A DNA stretch of 64,000 bases, taken from positions 620,001 through 684,000 of the forward strand of contig OY751490.1 in assembly GCA_963565915.1 (NCBI GenBank), given 5' to 3'. A program made the translations under genes and the position numbers. Below the pieces are notes generated by a model that was given only the letters and a program-made list of their open reading frames with translations, was not told the origin of the DNA and searched no databases. Source of the DNA: Entoloma clypeatum (Eukaryota > Basidiomycota > Agaricomycetes > Agaricales > Entolomataceae). Below are positions 47,501 through 57,400 of this stretch, piece after piece (the first letter of the stretch is position 1; every line of letters begins with the position of its first letter).

Positions 47501-48156
47501 AAACGTTCAACATATGAGGGTCGTTTGGTTGTGGGAGGTGGTGTGGGAGTAACTGCTTCCAATATGGGGTCTCCGGGCTTCCATTTCTGATCTGATTTCT
47601 TGGGTGCGTCCTTGTCTCGTACTTCCACCATGCGAACCCGATGTTTGCGACCATTAAGGTTAACCCTGAAATCCGAGTGTTTGGTTTGACACGTTGATGG
47701 GCATCGGTTGAATGTTACGGCGCCAGTCGTCCAATTGATTGTAGGGTTGTGGTGCACCAACCAGTCATGTCCCAAAAGCATATCCGTTCTCCCAATGTCC
47801 AATACCATTGCTTCCATGGTTTCCTGGTGTGTTCCTAAGTCCAGCTTGACTTCGGCAAGTTTTTCTGCTTTCTGTTGTCGGTTCGGCGATCCATCCGCAT
47901 TTAGGATTGATATGGGCTTTATTCCACGTGTGGGAAGGTTCTGTTCGCGTACTATTCTGGGATGGATACATGTGCGTTCACATCCGCTATCGACCTCGGG
48001 TCGAATGGCCTTTGGTCCTTGTCGTGTTTTGATCTGAGCTTGCAGCTTGATCTCTCGTCGTTTCGGAGGTTTATCTCCCTTGACAATCTTAGTTGACGCA
48101 ACGGCTCGCTTTGCAGGGATAACATAAGTTATATTGTCTGTAACTGCACCAGGCAA
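44548..48156 (-). CDS. pol: Gypsy B3 Pol polyprotein (intact)
   Basis: There are 1202 uninterrupted codons. Order: aspartic protease (DSGCERT about residue 57, LLGHDWL about 130); RT with YMDDIVVIGK about residue 410; RNase H (ETDASGYAIGAV, LTDHKNLEY); integrase zinc domain (HPGQYRTHELLTRTYWWP, GCDTCQRNK); DD35E core (GIDVVGPIPES, ISDRGPQF, YHPQTDGQAERSH); GPF/Y-like HGPFKVLEKKG; and chromodomain [18 protein letters not shown] near the C-terminus, which should direct integration to modified chromatin. The first codon given is TTG; translation should come from gag by a -1 shift in an overlap of about 30 bases. Confidence 0.93.
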   Translation of the reverse strand: MPGAVTDNITYVIPAKRAVASTKIVKGDKPPKRREIKLQAQIKTRQGPKAIRPEVDSGCERTCIHPRIVREQNLPTRGIKPISILNADGSPNRQQKAEKLAEVKLDLGTHQETMEAMVLDIGRTDMLLGHDWLVHHNPTINWTTGAVTFNRCPSTCQTKHSDFRVNLNGRKHRVRMVEVRDKDAPKKSDQKWKPGDPILEAVTPTPPPTTKRPSYVERFAHLFEKENFDKIPKEREWDHGIELTPDAPKELGGNTYPMTQKEQEELDEFIDEGLTTGKIRPSKSPYASPCFFINKKDGSKRLVQDYRTVNKFTVKDKFPLPRINDLLDVLKDAVYFNKMDIMWGYNNVRIKKGDEWKAAFLTSRGLFEPLVMFFGLCNSPGTFSRMMASLFRDQIRRRICVIYMDDIVVIGKTKEELARNTKEILQILSDNDLFLKEKKCLWEVTKCPILGYVVGEGRVEMETEKVDTIRNWRVPTSKKEVQRFLGFANFYRRFIEGYSNIAKPLTTLTGNTAFTWGPAAQKAFEGLIRAITTAPVLALPKPDGQFRVETDASGYAIGAVLSQKQDDKWHPIVFLSRTMSAAEQNYEIYDKELLAVMEALKDWRHYLLEAKERFEILTDHKNLEYFRRPQDLNQRQRRWKMKLQDYDFELRHVPGKTNAKADILSRLPWYETELKPQDSDQMLKEGLFLKRLESEDVIQMEMFTEEQFFEGGETSDSIKIGNITTIENPWIVRIKASNRMETEVAQGLKKNPHWYQQENGITYAGERVYVPPDPQLRQELMFEAHDAPVAGHPGQYRTHELLTRTYWWPTILHDVKKYVKGCDTCQRNKISRQRRHAPLHPNAAPSQPWEDIGIDVVGPIPESDGKNAILVITDRHSKMLHLIPTTVELSAEGLAKIYRDQIWKLHGIPKKIISDRGPQFATKFMEILCRMLGIKRNLSTAYHPQTDGQAERSHQETEVFLRNFVNHLQDDWAEWIAIAEFQYNDKEHQATKYTPFYLNYGLHPWKGELVLEDTNPAANDFLKKLKQAREEANAALKQAQDQMKKTVDTRQSPSRDYRIGDKVWLEGTNIRTDRPSKKLDALRHGPFKVLEKKGASAYRLDLPKTWKMIHPVFNETLLSPYKTPKYAIQKKKPAPDPIIVEGREEYHVSTILDSRKFRRKIQYLVQWEGYGPEENTWEPRTNVQNAQDLIRDFHRQNPSRPQ

Positions 48157-48197
48157 GCGAGTTCGTTTAATGGATAAGGGTCGCGACTTAGCGTCGT

Positions 48198-49400
48198 TTA
48201 ATCGGACCCTTCGGGAAAATCCTTCTCATCGGTCTCTATGGTGATGGTTTCATCATCATCGGTATCTCCATCAGACACCTTCCTAATCTTTCCAGAGTTC
48301 TTCTTCGGCTTGCGGCAGTTGCGCGCAATATGTCCTTCTTGGTCGCAGTTGAAACACTTACGACCATCTTTCTTCTTTGGGGCTTTGCAGTCTTTGGCAA
48401 GGTGACCAAAGCGCTGACAGTTGTAGCAACGGGCTACTCCTGCTTTGTCGATCTCCATGGCTTTGCCTTGACCACCATAAGTGGTGCCCAATCCGGTGCG
48501 TGTGTCGCCACCCCCTCGGATGACTAATGCATGTCCCTCCATCTGTCGTCCCTTGTTTTGGATCTCCTTTGCGTAATCGGTGTACGTCTTGCCATCGCTG
48601 GCCACTTGTTCAGAAATTCTGCGGTTGACGTTCTTTTCCAGGATGTATTTCCCAGTTTCTTCGCCAAGGTTTGACAGCTTCAAGAGCTCTTCGAATTCGT
48701 CCAAGAATTCGTCAATGGTGCGTTTCTCCTGTTTCAGGACTTCGAGTCTCGCCTTGGCCGCTGCCGACTTGTTGGCAATAGAGAATCGCGTGGCGATGTC
48801 GTCTGAGAACCCTAACCAGGTGATGTTCTCACCATCGGTGGCAAGGTCGTCTAACTTGTTGCTGGCCCAGTGTTTACCGGACCCTTCCATCATGCGGGAT
48901 AACACCGCAAGAATTTTCTGATCGTCGGACAGGCCCTTCTGGAACCTGATGTATAATTTGGTGGCTTTCCACCACTCGTCGAAGGTGTGTCTGTCTTTGA
49001 ACATCCCAGGATCTTTGATGATCTTGGATGTATCCATTGTTTGTACTGTGGGTGCTTCTGCCATGTCTAGAACCTGCGGAGTAGGAGAGGTGTCGGATTG
49101 TTGGGATGAAGATGGGGTTCGGGATACAGGTAGGGGTTGAAAATCAGTCCCTGTTCTAGGCGTCTGTTCGGTATCTGACTGCGCGGAGTCAAAAGTAAAT
49201 TCGTCAGGGGACTCGTCGGCGGAATCGGTGGCAAAACGTTCGGGGTATTTCCTCTGTAGATCTCTAAGGAATCTCTGTTCCTGCGCGTCTGTTGGTCGCG
49301 AGAAGGGGTCAAGTCTCTCGTTTCGTGCCCAGCGGTTGTACTCGGTTTGTTGTTCTTCGATGGTGAAGTGGGCGTAGATCTGCTGCTTCGAGTAGGACGT
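48198..49400 (-). CDS. gag: Gypsy B3 Gag, start codon changed to ACG
   Basis: The frame aligned with the B1/B2 Gag is open from 49400, but the ATG of MSYLKQQIY is ACG here. The next in-frame ATG is 49062-49064 (MAEAPTVQTMDTSK), giving 288 residues and losing about the first 112. The capsid-like region and both CCHC knuckles (CYNCQRFGHLAKDC, CFNCDQEGHIARNC) remain. Either the internal ATG suffices, or Gag is reached from ORF0, or this copy is impaired. Confidence 0.75.
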   Translation of the reverse strand, partial: TSYSKQQIYAHFTIEEQQTEYNRWARNERLDPFSRPTDAQEQRFLRDLQRKYPERFATDSADESPDEFTFDSAQSDTEQTPRTGTDFQPLPVSRTPSSSQQSDTSPTPQVLDMAEAPTVQTMDTSKIIKDPGMFKDRHTFDEWWKATKLYIRFQKGLSDDQKILAVLSRMMEGSGKHWASNKLDDLATDGENITWLGFSDDIATRFSIANKSAAAKARLEVLKQEKRTIDEFLDEFEELLKLSNLGEETGKYILEKNVNRRISEQVASDGKTYTDYAKEIQNKGRQMEGHALVIRGGGDTRTGLGTTYGGQGKAMEIDKAGVARCYNCQRFGHLAKDCKAPKKKDGRKCFNCDQEGHIARNCRKPKKNSGKIRKVSDGDTDDDETITIETDEKDFPEGSD

Positions 49401-49846
49401 GATGATGCGGCTCTGGGACGTCTCAACGTGAGCGTCCTAATCAATCTTCTGATAACGGTTGTCTGGACACCAATAAACTCTCTGATCTCTGTGATCCGAC
49501 CTGTCTGAGGTCCTTCTTGAATGTGAAAGCTTTCGAGTTCGTTCTGTCGGGCGTTGTAGCGCGCGATCTGGTGTTGTCGAGCAAGATGGATGCTCTCTGC
49601 TATCTCGCCGTGGGGGCGATGCTTGTCGTTGTCTAGTTCTTCGTCAAGCACCTGCTGTAGGATGCGACGGATCTCCGATTCGATGTACTGCTGGATGAGT
49701 GTAAAATCGATACTGTCTCGAGGACTTAGCTCCTCCTGTCGGGCTTCTGGTGAGGCGAATGGGTTGCTGGTGAAGTCTTCAAAGAAGCGCGACGTCTTGA
49801 CTCGTCTGGTAGTTGCTCTCTTCGCTCTGGGCGAACCTAACGAGAT
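49388..49846 (-). CDS. Gypsy B3 ATG-less leader frame (ORF0)
   Basis: This frame is open from just after the primer site into gag and, because the B1/B2 TGA is CGA here, runs on out of frame with Gag to about 49067. It encodes PRAKRATTRRVKTSRFFEDF, QQYIESEIRRILQQVLDEEL and GPQTGRITEIREFIGVQ. No ATG is in frame, so a non-AUG start, splicing from the LTR, or frameshifting would be needed. Confidence 0.4.
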
Positions 49847-49939
49847 TTAGCAACTTGTTATGCGTAACAAACCGTTCCAAGGTTCGGGCAGAGTATGCAG
49901 GAAGATGGAAAGGCGAAGAGCAATGTGATTGCTAAATCT
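49843..49939 (-). promoter_or_regulatory. Predicted self-priming pair in gypsy B3
   Basis: The 11-mer agatttagcaa (minus strand, 49929-49939) in the LTR pairs exactly with ttgctaaatct (minus strand, 49843-49853) just outside the 5' LTR. It has the same layout as in gypsy B2 and gypsy C. Confidence 0.65.
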
Positions 49940-50223
49940 AAGGAATCTAGCTATAGTACAAAGGGTTTATATAGGTACTGACTATAGGCGATAGCATATG
50001 AGTCAGTGCTGCGCAAGGCAGTGTATCTGAGTAAGATAACTGCGGAAGGCAGTGCGTCTGAGTAAGACGACTGCGGAATGAGTCAGACAGCTGTGGAAAG
50101 CGAGTCAGCGCGGGAGCGAAGTATACTAAAGGAAATAAAGTATAATATGATATGTGTAAGCGGGGGCCGATGAGTAAAAGTGAAAAAGTAAGCATATACG
50201 TCCGTAGTCGTTAGTCCGTAACA
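49856..50223 (-). repeat. 5' LTR of gypsy B3
   Basis: This 368-base copy has a TATA stretch about 49967. It differs from the 3' LTR at two CpG sites (ctgcgg/ctgtgg and atacgat/atatgat). Confidence 0.93.
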
Positions 50224-50930
50224 GCCATTACCGCTGCCTGTCTTTCCCCCGCCATTTCCACTGTCATAGCCAATATTTCTGCTGTTGCACTTCTATGTGT
50301 GAACTGTCACCTCCTGCCATTTTTAGAAGGAGGCTCCTTGTCGTGACAGCTTTTTGGCTTGCCTGGGCTGCACTGCCTCACAGTCACCGAGTGCTGCCTT
50401 TGCCACCGATTTCATGATGGGTTAATAGGTTTTGCACTTGAACACTTCTAGTTTTTTTTATTTTATTTTATTTGCTATATTCCGGGAGTGCCAATACCTT
50501 TCTTTCCCACATCATGCTTACAGGTGTGTGTTATACATCAACATCAGATGGCCACCTCCACCACTTCACATTGTCCATGGTTTCGATCAAACTCCTTGTT
50601 TATGGGGTGTCACGCACCATTGTGCCACATGCACCTGGACAAGGATTTTCCTTCTCTGTCATCGTCATTGTGGCAGTGCATAGGGCTGTGAGTGGCTGGC
50701 ATCATATCAGACAAAAATCATGTATTTTTTGTGGCCGAACCCAGTCCAAACCTGAACCAGACCTTGTGAACCTGGACCTGTGGTCTAGGTCCAGGTCTAC
50801 AGTCTGCCTGAACCAGACCCAAGGTTTAGATTCAGGTTCTGCATGAAACTGTTTGAACCTGGACTGAACCGGACCATGGCCAGTCTACTATATATACTGA
50901 TAGGCAATAGCATGGATATGAGTAATCCTC

Positions 50931-51212
50931 ACGGGTCACGGATAAGGGTACATGCGGGTACGGGTATGGGTACACATTTCCCTACCCGTCAGCTTCAAAA
51001 CAAGCCAGAAATCATCGAAAACGGTCAAGTATTGAGTGAGTTATGAGCAAAACAGCAAACTGGGATTGTTTTGATCATAACTCACTCAAATCTTGACTGT
51101 TTTCGATGATTCTTGGCTTGTTTTGACTGGTACACCCGCTGGGTCACAGGTACGGGTCGCCAGGGGTATGGATACAGGTACAGTGTGAGATACCCTCGGG
51201 TTTATCCGTGCC
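50931..51212. mobile_element. Foldback/MITE-like palindromic element
   Basis: The core arms 50995-51054 and 51067-51126 are 60-base inverted repeats with only a few mismatches and a 12-base loop (gcaaactgggat). The inverted similarity extends outward less perfectly through gggtacgggta-type motifs to cacggataa (50937-50945) and its complement near 51202-51210. It has no coding capacity. It probably sits inside the copia D LTR. Confidence 0.7.
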
Positions 51213-51559
51213 ATTCCCTATGTACTGATTACCGTTTGGCTTGTCAGATGATCATCTGCGGCATGCCCGTGCATCAACACTCCCCCTCAAGCCATGGATA
51301 TTCCAAGCTCGTAGCGATGTTGAGTGAATTTGGGTGGAGGTAGTGCTTTGGTTAAGATATTGGCAGTCTGTTGAGGGTCCTGACAATCTTGTAAGGTTAT
51401 ATGTCCAAGTTCAATTTGTTTGACAAATCCAGTGCCACTGAATTTCAATATGTTTGGATCATTTATGGAATATGGGCTTTTGAGCCATTGCAATCGAACC
51501 ATTGTTGTCGCCCAGGAGAAGGATAGGGTCTGCTGTTGGGAAGCCTAATTCTTCATATA
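51213..51559 (-). pseudogene. Copia D remnant: RNase H end, polypurine tract and LTR start
   Basis: The minus strand continues from 57401 into EELGFPTADPILLLGDNNGS, AMAQKPIFHK, a TGA, and SKHIEIQWH, then, after a frame change, LGHITLQDCQDPQQTANILT and TKALPPPKF. These are the copia RNase H C-terminal features. A polypurine tract (ttgagggggag) precedes an LTR starting TGTTGATGC at 51279 going left. Copia B2 splits this element, with target duplication atata. Confidence 0.75.
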
Positions 51560-51868
51560 TGTTGAAACTTTTCCATCACGTAGATTAGATTAGATTAGAT
51601 TATATCACGTGACCTTTACACATCTTCGATTACATACTTATTTGGTTGGTACAAACAGTAGTATGGTATATAAGACCAGGAAACTGTCAATATCAATAAG
51701 TTGTCTCTTGACTCTTAACCAGCTCCATCGCTCTTACCAGCCTCAACCGCTCTCACCAGCCTTACCCCTCCAAACCATGTAAGTAATCATAGCGGTATCG
51801 TAGAGTACTTCCACTGTAGCTATGTTGCTCAGTACACCTGTGGCTAGCGCCCAGGTGGAACTTCAACA
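51560..51868 (+). repeat. 5' LTR of copia B2
   Basis: This 309-base LTR has inverted ends TGTTGAA/TTCAACA, (GATTA)n repeats, a CACGTGAC box and TATA tatataag at 51667-51674. Confidence 0.93.
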
Positions 51869-51880
51869 GGTTATGGGCCC
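51869..51880 (+). promoter_or_regulatory. Primer-binding site of copia B2
   Basis: GGTTATGGGCCC lies immediately after the LTR. Its complement GGGCCCATAACC is the anticodon stem-loop sequence (CAT anticodon) typical of eukaryotic initiator tRNA-Met. This implies priming by a 5' half-tRNA, as known for Drosophila copia, rather than by a tRNA 3' end. Confidence 0.7.
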
Positions 51881-52233
51881 CGGATAGCAGAGGGACTTGG
51901 GAAACGCTGGCAACAGCGAGTACCTGCCCACTCTACCCTGGTTGGCAAAGAACCGATCGAAAGATCTAGGTTCTGAGTCTTACTTCTTCACATATGAACC
52001 TGGGAACGTCATTACGACAAGTACCTGTCATGAGACATCCCTAAGGGGATTGACACAGTACACTCCATGTGGAAATGTTGATCGCACCTTATACGTTTCC
52101 GACATATAAAGGGTTTTCCCGTGACCGCTATTCCTAAAGGGAATATGTCATAAGGAATCATTTAATTGTTTTCTTGAAATCATATTCATAACACATCACT
52201 GATTGGGAACCCTTTTTTAGATTCATCTAAAAA

Positions 52234-55200
52234 ATGTCTACCTCTCGCTCCGCCCTTGACTCCATCGTCGTCTTTGACGGCATCGACTATCAAAGTTGGG
52301 CCGAGAAGATGAAGTCCTACCTCCTCCATCAAGGAGTCTGGCGCCTCGTATCCGGCGACATTGAGCGCCCCACTATTGAGGACTTCACCGTCACGGTCTC
52401 CACTCCTGCCTCTGCCACCTCGACGTCTGCAACCCAGCCTCCGGTCATCACCGTCACCGTCGACCAGCCCGCCTTCCACAAAGAAAGGAAGACCTGGATC
52501 AGGGACGACGACATGGCCCTCGGTTCCATCCGCCTCAAAGTCTCCGAAGCCATCAGGAGACACATCAAAGACGCCAAGACCTCGAAGGAAGCCTGGACGT
52601 TATTGAAGGACGCGTATTCAAAGGTCTCCCCCGCCACCATATTCGGCGATTTTAAGGCCGCTGCCTCCTTCAAACTGTCAGGTCGGGACCCTGTGCCAGA
52701 GATCAAATGCCTAGGATCACTCTTTGCTCACCTCAGCGACTCGAATTTCGTCGTGCCCGACCTCATGCAAGCTATGATCCTGGCAAGTGCCATTCCTGAT
52801 GCTTGGTCGTCGCTCTCCACCGCACTCTTCCAGGTCTACGACGCCGATGACTTCACATGGCAGGCCGTCGCCGACAGCATCATATCGGAGTACAGGCGCA
52901 AGTATGTGATTGGGTCTACTCGGGCGTCCAACGAGCAGGCCCGGAAAATCTCCGGGACCAAGCGAAAGGGGCAAGACCCCAAATGGGAAAAGCAAACAGC
53001 GCCGAGTACCTCGCGGAACAATGCTGACGAGCAGCCTAACTCAACCGACCCGAGTACCGCTTCTGAAAAGAAGAAGGGAAAAGGACGCTGGCGCAACCAG
53101 AAGAAACGCGTCAACAACGCCGACAACGACTCCGACCACGCCGAGGAGATGGTTGAATTCATCGCACCAGCTATTGAGCACACCCCTCGTCGTCCTGCTC
53201 CTTGTCCCCTTCCTCCTCATCAACGTGCTCCTTGCCCTCTCCCTCCTCATCATGCACCTGCCTTCACCACTGTAACAGGCCGCGGGAAAACTACGAGTAC
53301 CGCGCAGCCTGAATCGGAGAAAATGCAGTCACTCCTGCAACACATGAACCCGCCTCCTTCTCAGTACACCGGGCTTCCTTCTGGAAAGCCGTCAGCGTGG
53401 AAAAAGAACGAGAAGGTGCGAAAGCTCGCCCGAGAAATCAGCGCACGACCCTCTGGGTCAAACCTTCGTATCTTAGATACCATCATTCCTGACATCGACG
53501 AAAGGCCGGCTAAACAGCGTCACATAGCCCCGTCGATAGAAGAATCGCTGAAAATGATGGACATCGACCAGGAACGGATGGGGCCGGATGTATTTGAGGA
53601 CGAGATTGAACTTGACGGTTCGTCAGAACATTTTCTCAACCCTTACCAATTGCGGAATGCTAATAATACCTCTCAACAGACGTATGATATATTAGCCAGT
53701 ACCAGTACAGAGTGCGTAGATCACATTAGCAGTGATCTACACAAAAAATATATTAAACATTTCGCCTCTTGTACACATTGTAAGGAAAAAGAACGCGCAC
53801 AATGGATATTAGATTCCGGTGCTTCTCTACACTTTACGCATGAGTTCAAAGACTTCGCATACTATAGACCTCTCACGGTCAAGCGATTCATCCAAACTGC
53901 TGCTAAAGGAAAGAAACTGGAAATACTCGGAGTTGGGGCCGTTCCAGTACGGCACACCCTAAATGGGGAAGTTAAAACCCATCTTCTCAGACCGGTATTC
54001 TACATCCCGGACATGGACACACGCCTATTGTCCTTAGGCGTCTTTCTTAACCATGGTTACAAAGTAGACGGGACTCATGGAGAAATCAACATCTCCAAAG
54101 GGCTGAGCAAAATCCAGTTTACGCCCCACATCCTTGGTCAAACCATTTACTGGTTAGACACTGAAATACGCTATGATCAGATCCATGCGATCTCAAGTGA
54201 AATCACTGTCGAAACATGGCACAAGCGTCTTGGTCACCCAAATGATCAAGCACTCTGAAAGATTCCCACCAGTACCAAAGGGGTACCTGAAACACTAGTA
54301 CGTGAGAAATCACAGGAAAGTTGCACAGGCTGCCTCAAAGGGAAGATGCCTAATCAGTCGTATCCCAATTCGATGACAAGGGCAACAAAAACCTTTGATC
54401 TGATCCATTCTGATCTCAAACAGATATCCACAGCATCATACCATAAATATAAATATTTCCTTACGTTTTTGGACGATTTTTCATCCCACATCTGGGTCGT
54501 CTTGCTTAGAAAGAAGTCAGATGCCATTACGGCACTACGACAATTTCTTGCGATGACCCAGAATCAATTCGCTGCTACTCCTAAAAAGTGGCGAGTTGAT
54601 GGAGGTGGAGAATTCAACGAATACAAGGATGTACTTGCCAATCATGGAATTCTGATCGACGTCACGCTCCCATATCAGCACCAGCAGAATGGTAGAGCAG
54701 AACGGATAAATTGAACCCTATGGGAAAAATCTCAGGCTTTACGCTTCGACGCATGCCTACCCCCTATGTGGTGGGAATTCTGTTTGGAACATGCAGCTTT
54801 TCTCTACAACAGAACCCCCATGCAGCGTCTCAAATGGAATACCCCTTACTTCAGGGTGACCAATGAGATTCCCGATATGTCAAGCATCAGAGTCTTCGGA
54901 TGTCAAGCATATGTGTATATCCCAAAAGAAAAACGTAGAAATTCCCTGGAATCTAGATCTCGATTGATGATTTATCTCGGATCGAAGCCAGGGGTCAAAG
55001 GATACCGTTTCATGGATCCTGAGACTAATACAATTTTCATGGGTGGGAAAGCTATCTTTGATGAAAGCAAGTACCCTAGATGCCACACCGACCCTTTGCC
55101 AGAAAACCATCCAGAAATGGAAAACCCAGAACCGGCTGATGAGTTTGAGGACCTCATCCCCGGAAACGACAACAATGACAGTCATTACGAAAAACCTCAC

Positions 55201-57024
55201 GACCCTGTTCCTACTGGACAGGATCACCCTGAATCAGACAACAATTTGCCGCTTAGCGAGCCCGATGACGAGCCACGAGTACCCACTCCTGAACCTGAAC
55301 AAGTACCAGATCGACCGATCAGGGAACGACGAGTTCGGAGAATGCCTGGTAGCATCTATGGGGAAGACACCCCTGCTTCTGATCTTGAAAAAATAGATCG
55401 AAGACGTAGATTGGGCAGTCAAACGGCATGGATGAACGATCTCCTGATGGAGGCAATCTCCATCCAAGTAGGCATCATCGAAATGTCACACAAAGACATA
55501 TACTCTCTTCCAAACAAAGAAGATTGGTATGTGGCAGAACGAAAAGAGCTAGACATGCTCAAAAGCCGCGGGGTGATCACGGAGTTAGTACCCCTACCTA
55601 CAGGGAGGAAAGCACTAAGGAACAAATGGGTTTACAACGAAAAATCCGACGGGCGTCTGAAAGCGCGCCTGGTTGCAAAAGGCTTCTCACAGGTAGAAGG
55701 GATCGATTTCGATCAAATCTTCTCACCACTAGTGAGGTACGAGACCGTCCGATTGATTTTGGCATTGACAGCCCTTGAACGGTGGTTCATGACATTCTTG
55801 GACGTCTCATCAGCCTTCCTCTATGGAAGACTCCGAGAGGTAATTTACATGCGACAGCCTGAGGGCTACATAGTAAAAGGGAAAGAAAACCTCGTGTACC
55901 GACTATACAAAGCCCTATACGGACTCAAGCAGGCCGCATTAGCCTGGTGGAGAGAACTCGATTCCTCCATAAAAAACCTCGGTTTTGTCCGGCTTCACTC
56001 CGATGCGGGAGTTTTCATTCACACAAGTACCAAAGGGGAAATTGTGATCGCCGTCATCTATGTCGATGACTCTGCTTTTCTCGGCACAAACCGAGAATAC
56101 ACGCTAGAGAAAAAGAAGGCCTTCATAACAACATGGGAATGTAGGGACCTAGGCCACCTAGTGTCTAATGGGGAACCGAAAGAATTTCTCTCGATCCAAA
56201 TAAGGCAACATGGGAAGAGGATCTTCATTGATCAAGTACCTTACCTTGAGAAAATTCTCGCGCGAATGGGGATGAGCGAATCAAACGCCACCCACACCCC
56301 ACTTCCGACCGGCTACAAACCCATGAAGCCCGAAGATGAACCCAATGCGGAACTCAGATCCAAGTACCAATCCGTCATCGGATCACTATTGTACTTAATG
56401 ATCGGGACAAGACCCGACATTTGTTTCGCCATGATCAAAATGTCCCAATTTTCCGCAAACCCTACCAAACGCCATTTAGAAGTGGCTAGGGATATTTGCA
56501 GGTATTTGAAGGCAACGAAAGATTACGCAATCATGTATGATGGTGATTCTGGGAAAGGAATCTATGCATTTACAGACTCTGATTGGGCGTCAGACGAAAA
56601 CACCAGGAAATCTACCACTGGTTACTTCATATCACTGGCGTCTGGAGCAATAACATGGGTTTCATCAGCACAAAAAACCATTGCCCTCTCTTCTATGGAA
56701 GCAGAATACATGGCGCTATCAGATTGCAGTCGTGCAGTAACATGGCTTAGAAGCATGCTTGCCGAACTTGGAATGCAGATCGGATCGGTTCCGATCTATG
56801 GAGATAACAATGGCTCCGTCTTTATCACATCCAATCCTGTAACTGAGAAGCGATCCAAGCACATTGACATGTGATTTCACTTTGTCAGAGAAAAAGTATC
56901 CGAAGGAATTATTACGGTTGAATTCATCGAAGGAGTGAATAACCCTGCAGACCTTTTAACTAAGAATCTGGGGAAAATCCTCTTTAGCAAGTTTATCCCG
57001 TACTTTGGACTACTCAAAAACTAG
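52234..57024 (+). pseudogene. Copia B2 gag-pol polyprotein, three CGA-to-TGA stops
   Basis: ATG 52234 (MSTSRSALDSIVVFDG) to TAG 57022-57024 is one 1597-codon frame. It is interrupted only by TGA at 54256-54258, 54712-54714 and 56872-56874, each where copia B1 or related sequence has CGA. Domains: Gag (about residues 1-330), protease WILDSGASLHFT, GAG-pre-integrase WHKRLGHPND with CTGCLKGKM, integrase (HSDL, DGGGEF, QNGRAERIN), RT (YVDDSAFLG), RNase H (DSDWASDENTRKSTTGYF, YGDNNGSVF). No CCHC knuckle is seen in Gag; CTHC near the protease is the only Cys cluster. Confidence 0.92.
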
Positions 57025-57092
57025 ACGAAAAAGAGTACCTATATGGGAAAAAGTAAAAATGTATTTAGAAGTATATACTAAATATGGGGGGG

Positions 57093-57400
57093 TGTTGAAA
57101 CTATTCCATCACATAGATTAGATTAGATTAGATTATATCACGTGACCTTAGACATCTTCAATTACATACTTATTTGGTTGGTACAAACAGTAGTATGGTA
57201 TATAAGACCAGGAAACTGTCAATATCAACAAGTTGTCTCTTGACTCTTAACCAGCTCCATCGCTCTTACCAGCCTCAACCGCTCTCACCAGCCTTACCCC
57301 TCCAAACCATGTAAGTAATCATAGCGGTATCGTAGAGTACTTCCACTGTAGCTATGTTGCTCAGTACACCTGTGGCTAGCGCCCAGGTGGAACTTCAACA
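57093..57400 (+). repeat. 3' LTR of copia B2
   Basis: This 308-base copy of the B LTR differs from the 5' copy at several sites, including a CpG-to-CpA change near its start and a small indel. It is followed by the target copy atata. Confidence 0.92.

Larger units (their letters stand above)
43659..50223 (-). mobile_element. Gypsy chromovirus B3, full length and nearly intact
   Basis: This 6565-bp element has 368-base LTRs at 43659-44026 and 49856-50223 and a perfect duplication gccat at 43654-43658 and 50224-50228. The LTRs differ at only two sites I can find, both CpG to TpG, so the insertion is young. It encodes Gag, an uninterrupted Pol and ORF3. It lies inside the hAT-like element. Confidence 0.95.
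43240..50887. mobile_element. hAT-like element split by gypsy B3
   Basis: The left end TAGACTGGCCACGGTCCGGT and the reverse complement of the right end TAGACTGGCCATGGTCCGGT differ at one base. The flanks ctatatgt (43232-43239) and ctatatat (50888-50895) are a probable 8-base target duplication with one G/A change. Both subterminal regions are packed with GAACC/GGTTC motifs in both orientations, as expected for transposase binding sites. Without the gypsy B3 insertion and its target copy it is about 1.08 kb and has no coding capacity. Confidence 0.82.
51560..57400 (+). mobile_element. Ty1/copia element B2, full length
   Basis: LTRs at 51560-51868 and 57093-57400, target duplication atata at 51555-51559 and 57401-57405, primer site directly after the 5' LTR, and a polypurine run (gggggg) before the 3' LTR. 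It has one gag-pol frame. It inserted within the RNase H region of copia D. Confidence 0.95.
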
